Position numbers and translations under genes: made by a program
Part shown: piece after piece, positions 57,401-64,000 of the stretch
How the letters are laid out: each line of letters starts with the position of its first letter
Numbering within the stretch: the first letter of the stretch is position 1
Source of the DNA: Oreohelix idahoensis
Taxonomy: Eukaryota > Mollusca > Gastropoda > Stylommatophora > Oreohelicidae
DNA length: 64,000 nt
NCBI GenBank assembly: GCA_024509875.1
Contig: JAMPIV010019856.1
Coordinates: 434,001 to 498,000 of the forward strand
Direction: 5' to 3'
The notes under the pieces: model-generated
Seen by the model: the letters and a program-made list of their open reading frames with translations, nothing else
Databases searched by the model: none
What the model was told of the DNA's origin: nothing

Positions 57401-59222
57401 ACCACCTTCAGATAGCCAAAGTAAAAATGAAACTCAAGAGATATGCAACAATGTAAAATTTGCTGCAGCCAAAGGAAACATGAGAGAACTGTATAACAGC
57501 ACAAAGAAGCTAACAGGGAAATACAAGCAAAGAAGTTGCCTCATAAAAGACAAGAATGGAAAACTGCTCAGCAATATACAAGAGCAAATGAAGAGGTGGA
57601 TAGAATATTTTGAAGACCTTCTCAATAGACCAGCTCTACAAAACCCCCCGGACATCCAGCCAGCAGAAGAAGAGCTACAAATTAACGGTGAAAGACCAAC
57701 GAAGGAAGAAATAACGAAAGCCATAAAACTTCTAAGACATGGAAACGCGTCTGGGCCTGATGGCATTCCAGCAAAGGCCATCAAAGCAGATATCGACACT
57801 GTTACAGAGATGTTATATAAATTACTTGGTAAAGTATGGGAGAAGGAAGAGATACCAGCAGAATGGAAGGTAGGATATCTGGTTAAGTTGCCTAAGAAGG
57901 GAAATTTACAAGAGTGCACAAATTATAGAGGAATAATGTTACTATCAGTGCCAGGAAAAGTATTAAACAGGATTATCCTTGAGAGATTAAAAGAGTCCAT
58001 GGACAAGAAACTGCGAGATGAATAAGCAGGTTTTCGACAAAACAGATCATGTACAGACCAGATAGCCACTTTGAGAATAATTGTTGAACAAAGTCTGGAA
58101 TGGAATTCACGACTATACATTGGATTTGTGGACTACGAAAAGACATTTGACAGTGTGGACAGAGAATCACTTTGGAAATTGATGAGGTATTATGGAGTTT
58201 CTCCGAAGATCATTAATTTAATAAAGAAAACATATGAAGTCATGACATGCAGACTTCTTCACGAAGGACAGCTTACAGAACCATTTGGGATAAGAACAGG
58301 AGTGCGACAGGGATGCCTCTTGTCTCCATTTCTTTTCTTACTAGCAATAGACTTGGTAATGAGATCATCGACAACACACAACATAAATGGAATCCAGTGG
58401 ACTCTGACTAAGCAGTTGGATGATCTGGATATTGCTGATGACTTGGCTCTTCTGTCACATAACCGTAATCAGATGCAGGACAAATTGAAAACACTCGATG
58501 AGAGGTCACAGCAATTGGGTCTGAAAATACACAGGGAAAAGGCAAAAATAATGAGAATAAAGGCAGATAATGATAACAGGGTTGAACTTGAAGAAACACC
58601 AATTCAAGATGTAGAATCATACACATATCTTGGCAGTAATAAAGACAAAGTTGGAGGGACAGACAGTGATATCAAACTAAGAATACAAAAAGCAAGAGGA
58701 GCTTTCATTGCATAGGGAAATAGATGGAGATCAAGAGAAATCGGATCCAACACGAAAATAAGAATCTTCAACTCAAATGTGAAGTCAGTCCTATTGTATG
58801 GCTCTGAGACATGGAGAATAACAAAGACAACAACCAAAAAGCTACAGACTTTCATAAATTGGTGCTTGCGTAGAATAGAGGGATTAAAATGGTATGACAA
58901 GGTTACCAATGTGGAACTGATGACAAGAACTAGACAAGTGCCAGTGGAACAAGAGATGAGAAGGAGACGATGGCGGTGGATAGGACACACACTGAGGAAA
59001 CCTGTTAATAGCATTACAAGGCAGTCCTTGTTCTGGAAACCCCAGGGCAAGAGAGGCAGAGGTAGACCAAGAAGCACATAGAGAAGAGAGCTGGAAACAG
59101 AGGTGAAAATGATCAGGAGAACGTGGAAAGAACTTGAGATGATGGCACTTGACAGGAGAACTTGGCATGTATTTGTTGAAGACCTTTGCTCCTTTGGGGG
59201 TGGAGGGTTATGATGATGATGA
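57401..59222 (+). pseudogene. LINE-F2: RTE-like reverse transcriptase with three nonsense mutations
   Basis: 5'-truncated in the linker before the RT. One frame runs to the end: MKRWIEYFEDLLNRP, KLLRHGNASGPDGIPAKAI, NYRGIMLLSVPGKVLNRI, AGFRQNRSCTDQIATLRII, GFVDYEKTFDSVDRESLW (Asp), GVRQGCLLSPFLFLLAID, active site DIADDLALLSH, YTYLGS, LLYGSETW and RRRRWRWIGHTLRKP. It is interrupted only by TAA at 58023 (in DE*AGF, probably CAA), TAG at 58714-58716 (probably TTG) and TAG at 59079-59081 (probably TGG). The 3' end is a TGATGATGATGAT run at 59210-59222. In function it would reverse-transcribe its RNA at a nicked target. Copies of the same family lie at 38886-40662. Confidence 0.87.
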
Positions 59223-59264
59223 TCTTGTGGTAAATTCTGTACTACTTTCTGTGTATCTTATCTT

Positions 59265-59485
59265 CTTTCTAAGAGGTGGTATCTATGCTAAATGTCATGG
59301 ACATGTTGTAAGGCTGATTTGTGTTTTATTCTTTGCCTGTGTTCCCAGTTTTCTACAAGGTGGTTCCGATTCATTCTCTTACATCTTTCATAAACTTCTA
59401 AAGCAGTTTTATCCCTCCGCAACCCAAGGGGTTCCACATTTTTGTGTATTTCACATGCAGCAGTTGGAGTTGATCTCATAGCTCC
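59265..59485 (-). pseudogene. LINE scrap (RT C-terminal connector)
   Basis: The minus-strand frame 59479-59288 reads MRSTPTAACEIHKNVEPLGL and then RRDKTALEVYERCKR. This is the segment that in LINE-G reads MKSTPIKELEKITHLQPMED. So it is a short piece of another RNase H-bearing LINE, cut on both sides. Confidence 0.65.
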
Positions 59486-60983
59486 TTAAAACCAAACCAA
59501 ACCAGTTCCTTCAGCTCCCGAAGAAGCAAAGCCCTCAACAAAAATGTACCTGGTCTTGTTCTGTGTTATCTCCTCAAGATCTTTTCATGTCTTCTTAACC
59601 CCGTTCATTACGTTTAATTTATTTAAGTTTTGTAGTTACTGTAAACAAGTGAATAAAGCAACTTTCCGTCATTATTTGTCAGGCTTTTGTATCGTACTTT
59701 GTTATTTAATGATTCATTTCTTTTGTTTTATTGTACAGAGTGATTCAAAAGTCACTCCGTATTTGTAAATTGTTATTTCCCGAGTTTGTGGAACGAGACA
59801 TGTTGAGACCCCAGCATTGCATACAAAGCTTTGGGGGAACAATCTGAGCCCCGGATTTAACTCCGGCTTTTACCTTGTTGGCTATGTGCAGGAAGATATC
59901 ACAATGAATAGGTGACAGGTGGGGATGGTGGAATCCGTGAAGTGCATCTGTGCAGGACGTTACTATTCCTTTGGAGAGCTCCGAACCAGAGCACAGAAAT
60001 TTAGCCCTGCATATCTGAAGACGCAAATGAGATAGCCCAGTTTCTTGGATGCTCCTTTTCAGACTAACATTGTATCTGATGAACAAATAGAGAGACTGTC
60101 AACACTTGTGTAGCATGTTTCATTTTAACAGCAAGCAATCACTGATTATAAGTAAATCTCATATTATTAACTCTGTTGGATCCAGAGCCGCTAAAACCGT
60201 TGTTGTTGTTGTTTTGATGCGTTGATGGGTGGAGAGCGGGCTCTTATCATCTTTCCATTCTTGCCTCTTCTCATTCCATCTTGGTCTACCCTGTTCAACC
60301 TGAAAGTTGGTTATAATTGGGGTATTTAGTGTCATTTTATTTTCTAGTTTTGTATTCAATTTAAATATCTATTGTCTTTTACGGTTGCTGATTTTTATTT
60401 ATATTAGTATTTGTCCATTTTATTTTCTCTTTTGTGTTGTTTATAGATAACTATTGTCCTTTACACTTGGTTTTAATTTGTATTGGCATTTGTTCTTTTT
60501 GAGTTGTTGCCCTATTTTTTTCTATACCTCGTTGTCTTTCCTTGTCCTATGAGTAGTTAGTTTTTTGTTAATGCTTTGTTAGTTCTTGCTGTTTAATTTT
60601 TATTTAGTTGGATGTTTTTCCTGAAGTACTAACCTTATATGTTTTCCTTTGTTTTATGTATATATCTTTTAAGTATTGATTGGGCATCTCTTGGGGCATC
60701 TATACTTAAAACCTTATCACCTGTCATCTATATTGTGATTTCTATAGTAAGTTTTTAATTGAAGTCTTTGTTGTTCGTACTTTTTACAGTGGATCGGTAC
60801 CGGGATCCTTTAAATGCATTCTGGGCCGGAATAGAATGCTGAAGAAATAAACTGGAGCTCATGGCTCCAATTCAACAAATATCGGAGTTGCAGAAAAGCC
60901 ATGATCTACAATGTAGGTAATGCCAAAGATTTTTCCACTTAGCACTGACTGTGAAAGAGGGGCAAGCTCAGCAGATCTAGTTA
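59486..60983. other. No supported gene; possible transposon end near 59737-60110
   Basis: T-rich sequence. At 59737 the stretch agagtgattcaaaagtcact resembles the start of several DNA transposons, and about 300 bp following on the minus strand look like decayed coding sequence, but I could not identify a family. The remainder (60110-60980) is simple T-rich sequence. Confidence 0.4.
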
Positions 60984-61239
60984 AATGGATGGGTTTGAAA
61001 AAAAAAATCGAAAAAAGGTGATTCGTCTTACGAGGACAAAAGACAAAGAAAGTAGTCTACGTTACGGCCATAAGGCCTTCGTCAGGAAAAGAAAGAAAGT
61101 GAAGGCTAGATAGGAGACATAAGAACTTAAAGAAATATAAAAATAAAACCTAGGTACTTCCCTGAAGGCGAAGCATGGCTGAAAAGGAAGTGACTTCTGC
61201 CCCCGGATGTACACAATACATACTAAGAAACTAAAAACT
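60984..61239 (+). repeat. Left inverted repeat of the Penelope-like element
   Basis: 256 bp, the reverse complement of 63422-63678 with few differences (for example ggccataaggcc against ggccttgtggcc). Confidence 0.9.
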
Positions 61240-63209
61240 TCTGACTCTACTAAACCCCCCTTTACACCTAAACCTGGGGCCTCTCATGCCCTGGACCTGT
61301 ATATCAAGAACACCATCCATGACATTCAGCAGCTCCGCCCTCGTAGATTGCATTATTCCAATCTCACTTCGGCAGAGTCCTGCGCTCTCTCTCTTCTTCG
61401 CCGTAGAGACGACATTGTCATCAAACCGGCTGACAAGAGAGGAGCCATTGTCGTCTGGCAGAAGGACTTATACCTAAGTGATGGTAATAACCAGTTGACC
61501 AATGGCTCTTTTTACAGGCCCAGGACCAGCTATGCGACTGTCTCTAACAATCGCATTGTACACAACACTATTAAACAGCTCATCACTAGTAATGCTCTTC
61601 CTCCCGAAGCTTCTCGTCTTAGGATTCATGACAGCTCTTTGGGCAAGCCTGTATTCTACATGCTCCCCAAAATTCATAAGATCGACAACCCTGGCAGACC
61701 TATTGTCTCAGCCTGTTCCTGTCCTACTGAACACATTTCTGACTTCCTCGATAGCATTTTCCAGCCCATCGTTGAGAATCTTCCCTCCTTTGTCAAAGAC
61801 ACCAATCATGCTCTTACAACTTTCTCCTCTATCCGACTCTCAGCAGACCGCTCCTACCGTCTTTTCTTGTTAGACGTATGTTCTCTGTAGACCTCTATTC
61901 CCCACTCTGATGGTCTCCGAGCTCTTCGGTTTTTTCTTGACCAACGCACTTGCCCTTCTATATCCACTGTCACTCTTCTCCGTCTTGCTGAACTGGTCCT
62001 TCAACTGAATTCCTTTGAATTCAATGGTCAGTTTTTTGACCAAATTAGTGGTGTTGCCATGGGAACGAAGATGGGTCCTAGCTATGCCTGCCTGTTCATG
62101 GGCCACTTGGAGCATCAGATATGGCAACAATACTCCGGTCCTTTCCCCGGGTTTTACCGCAGATATATCGATGATGGCATAGGTCTCACAGATATGTCTG
62201 AGACTGATTTATATCGCTTCATCGACTTTGTCAACCACTTTCACCCCACCATCAAGTTCACCTCTCTCGTCTGCACAGTATCTGTCAACTTCCTTGACAT
62301 TACTATTTCTATCACGCCCTCCGGCCTTAATACCTCAGTATACTACAAGCCGACAGATGCCCACAGCTACCTCCTGTATACCTCTTCTCATCCTCGGGCC
62401 TGTCGTGACTCCATTCCTTTTTCACAACTTCTCCGCCTCCGCCGTTTGTGCCAAGACGACGATGACTTCCACTTCCGAGCAAATGAGATGTTGGATTTCT
62501 TCCGTAGCAGACTTTATCCGGAACATGTTCTCACGTATGCTCTCCAACGTGTGCTCCCCATCTCTCGTCAGGAGGCACTCATACCTCACTATAAATCCAC
62601 TTCAGATAGAGTCAAATTAATCACAGTACTGCTGTCAAACAGATCCTTTTCCGCCACCTCCCTATCCTCCAAGCAGAGCCTGCGACCCAAGAAGTATTCG
62701 GTGAAGCACCTTTGGTTGCATATAGACGCGACAAGAACTTGAAGGATCTTCTTGTTCACAGCCGTCTCCCAAGGGAGAATGCCACTCACTTTGGCACACT
62801 ACCCTGTGATCGGACACGATGCAACACGTGCAAGTATGTCATCTCAACCCAGAAGGTGTTCTTTCCTAAGGCTACGTACACCATCACTAGTAGGTTCATG
62901 TGTGAATCGCGTAATGTCATTTATACGATCATATGTAAACGTTGCTGCAAAACCTATATTGGCCAAACAGGCAAACGACTTGGGGACAGATTCAGCCAGC
63001 ACTTAAATGACATCTCTCAGCAAAAGTCCACACCAGTTGCCACATACTTCAATAGCCCTGACCACCATGGTCCCATCGACATCCAGGTCACTGCGATCCG
63101 ATCCTGCTCCTCTGACACTGCCAGCCAAGAACAGCTTGAGAACCGTCTTATCCACCGCATAGGGTGTCTTAAACCAGCCGGTCTCAACACTTTCCACACC
63201 TTTTTCTGA
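61207..63209 (+). pseudogene. Penelope-like RT with GIY-YIG endonuclease
   Basis: The ATG at 61207 lies inside the left inverted repeat. The frame has DDIVIKPADKRGAIVVW, FYMLPKIHKIDNPGRPIVS and the FLLDVCSL block, then TAG at 61888-61890, where the family has Tyr. The same frame continues with QISGVAMGTKMGPSYACLFM, the active site YRRYIDDGIGL and NFLDITISI. A frameshift near 62630 moves to the last frame, which has RDKNLKDLLVHSRLP, a cysteine cluster CDRTRCNTC (zinc-binding linker) and the GIY-YIG domain (RNVIYTIICKRCCKTYIGQTG, then the catalytic-type LGDRFSQH). It ends at 63209. The family copies RNA into a nick made by the GIY-YIG domain. One stop and one frameshift separate it from an intact gene. 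Confidence 0.9.
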
Positions 63210-63421
63210 GGTCACCCTTTCCTCTCTTGCTCTATTTGGACTCTTTCCACTCTTATCCTATTTTTATGCCATCCTCCATAATATGTATGGATACACACGG
63301 TTTCTTATTTGTCTTGATTTTTTATTTCATATTCATTTATCTCCTACTTATTCTGTCCTCTTCTATTTCCAGTCCCCACTTTTATTCCGTTTGGGTAGTT
63401 TTTTGTTCAGTTTCGTTTTTT

Positions 63422-63678
63422 AGTTTTTAGTTTCTTAGTATGTATTGTGTACATCCGGGGGCAGAAGTCACTTCCTTTTCAGCCATGCTTCGCCTTCAGG
63501 GAAGTACCTAGGTTTTATTTTTATATTTCTTTAAGTTCTTATGTCTCATATCTAGCCTTCACTTTCTTTCTTTTCCTGACGAAGGCCTTGTGGCCGTAAC
63601 GTAGACTACTTTCTTTGTCTTTTGTCCTCGTAAGACGAATCACCTTTTTTTCGATTTTTTTTTTCAAACCCATCCATT
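63422..63678 (-). repeat. Right inverted repeat of the Penelope-like element
   Basis: It contains, at 63576-63600, CTGACGA followed by a GGCC-UUGU-GGCC hairpin and GTAAC. This is close to the hammerhead ribozyme core (CUGANGA, stem II, GAAAC) known from such repeats, but with one changed core base. Confidence 0.85.
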
Positions 63679-63770
63679 GTACTCCACGTCTTACCGCAGT
63701 TCCCCTCAACTTCCTCAGCTCTAGTTAACAACATATCATGAGTTTTATCTATGGGGTGTACATCAAATAA

Positions 63771-64000
63771 GTTCCCAGCAAAATATTAGGCAGGATAATT
63801 ATATAGAGAATTTTAAAAGCGGTAGACCACAAACTGAGGAAAGAACAAGCAGGATTTAGAAAGAACAGAAGATGTGCAGATCTTAAATTTACCCTCAGGA
63901 ACATCATAGAGCAGTGCTCAGAATGGCAAAGACAGCTGTACTTTAATTTCGTTGATTTTGAAAAGGCTTTTGACAGGATACATAGGGACAGTCTATGGAA
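63771..64000 (+). pseudogene. LINE reverse transcriptase fragment, cut by window end
   Basis: The plus-strand reading gives VPSKILGRIII, a TAG (where Glu is usual), RILKAVDHKLRKEQAGFRKN, CADLKFTLRNIIEQ and NFVDFEKAFDRIHRDSLW with the first catalytic Asp. It is 5'-truncated at about 63771 and continues beyond 64000. Related in grade to LINE-F2 but a different family. Confidence 0.85.

Larger units (their letters stand above)
60984..63678 (+). mobile_element. Penelope-like element with inverted terminal repeats
   Basis: 2695 bp bounded by long inverted repeats (60984-61239 and 63422-63678) with a single coding region for RT and GIY-YIG endonuclease. Penelope-like elements are known to carry terminal repeats in either orientation; this copy has the inverted form. 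The outer ends read aatggatgggtttg and its complement. Confidence 0.88.

Noticed and set aside
59737..60110. Mariner-type transposon
   Set aside because: The end-like motif is suggestive, but no second terminus or catalytic motifs could be found.

Overview
This is a eukaryotic, almost certainly invertebrate animal, intergenic region. It is AT-rich and has no recognisable host gene. No bacterial gene layout, ribosome-binding sites or operons are visible. Nearly everything that codes comes from transposable elements: non-LTR elements of several families, Gypsy/Ty3-type LTR elements including one with integrase before reverse transcriptase, a Penelope-like element, a tRNA-type SINE and TIR transposons. 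The mixture (RTE-like, Tx1/L1-like, RNase H-bearing LINEs, Gmr1-like Gypsy, GIY-YIG Penelope) suits a marine or lophotrochozoan-type invertebrate, but that is inference; the sequence does not fix the species.

Region 1-38.2 kb is a nested stack. The outermost host is a plus-strand Tx1/L1-like LINE (LINE-A) in three pieces: 1.1-2.556, 27.481-28.063 and 37.209-38.23 kb. Two LTR elements split it. Element B (2557-27480, plus strand) carries gag, protease and an RRM-like domain, with no recognisable integrase or reverse transcriptase. B is itself split at its gag/protease boundary by element C (7131-24462, minus strand), a Gypsy element in the unusual order gag-protease-integrase-RT-RNase H. C contains a solo LTR between RT and RNase H, a 5'-truncated LINE (LINE-E), a SINE with target duplication, and minisatellites. 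B's 3' LTR carries an 853-bp TIR transposon. Element D (28064-37208, plus strand) has two nearly identical 2.5-kb LTRs and one intact 1033-codon gag-protease-integrase ORF, with no reverse transcriptase anywhere between the LTRs.

Region 38.2-45.6 kb holds a 651-bp MITE with 59-bp inverted repeats, pieces of an RTE-like LINE (LINE-F) in shuffled order, a 3'-UTR-only copy of LINE-G, tandem duplications, another LINE C-terminus (LINE-H), CACGTG-containing repeats, and a 67-bp satellite array.

Region 45.7-49.6 kb is a decayed gag-protease-partial-integrase element (element I) with a 3' LTR. A fragment of a different Gypsy RT (50.7-51.8 kb, minus) follows, then a nearly complete minus-strand LINE with endonuclease, RT and RNase H (LINE-G, 51.87-56.9 kb), an RTE-like LINE (LINE-F2, 57.4-59.2 kb), a LINE scrap, a Penelope-like element with 256-bp terminal inverted repeats (60.98-63.68 kb), and a LINE RT cut by the window end.

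The candidates for something undescribed are two Gypsy-type elements with no RT (D: gag-PR-IN, young; B: gag-PR-RRM) beside one Gmr1-order element (C) that does encode RT. This suggests, but does not prove, trans-mobilisation of RT-less partners.
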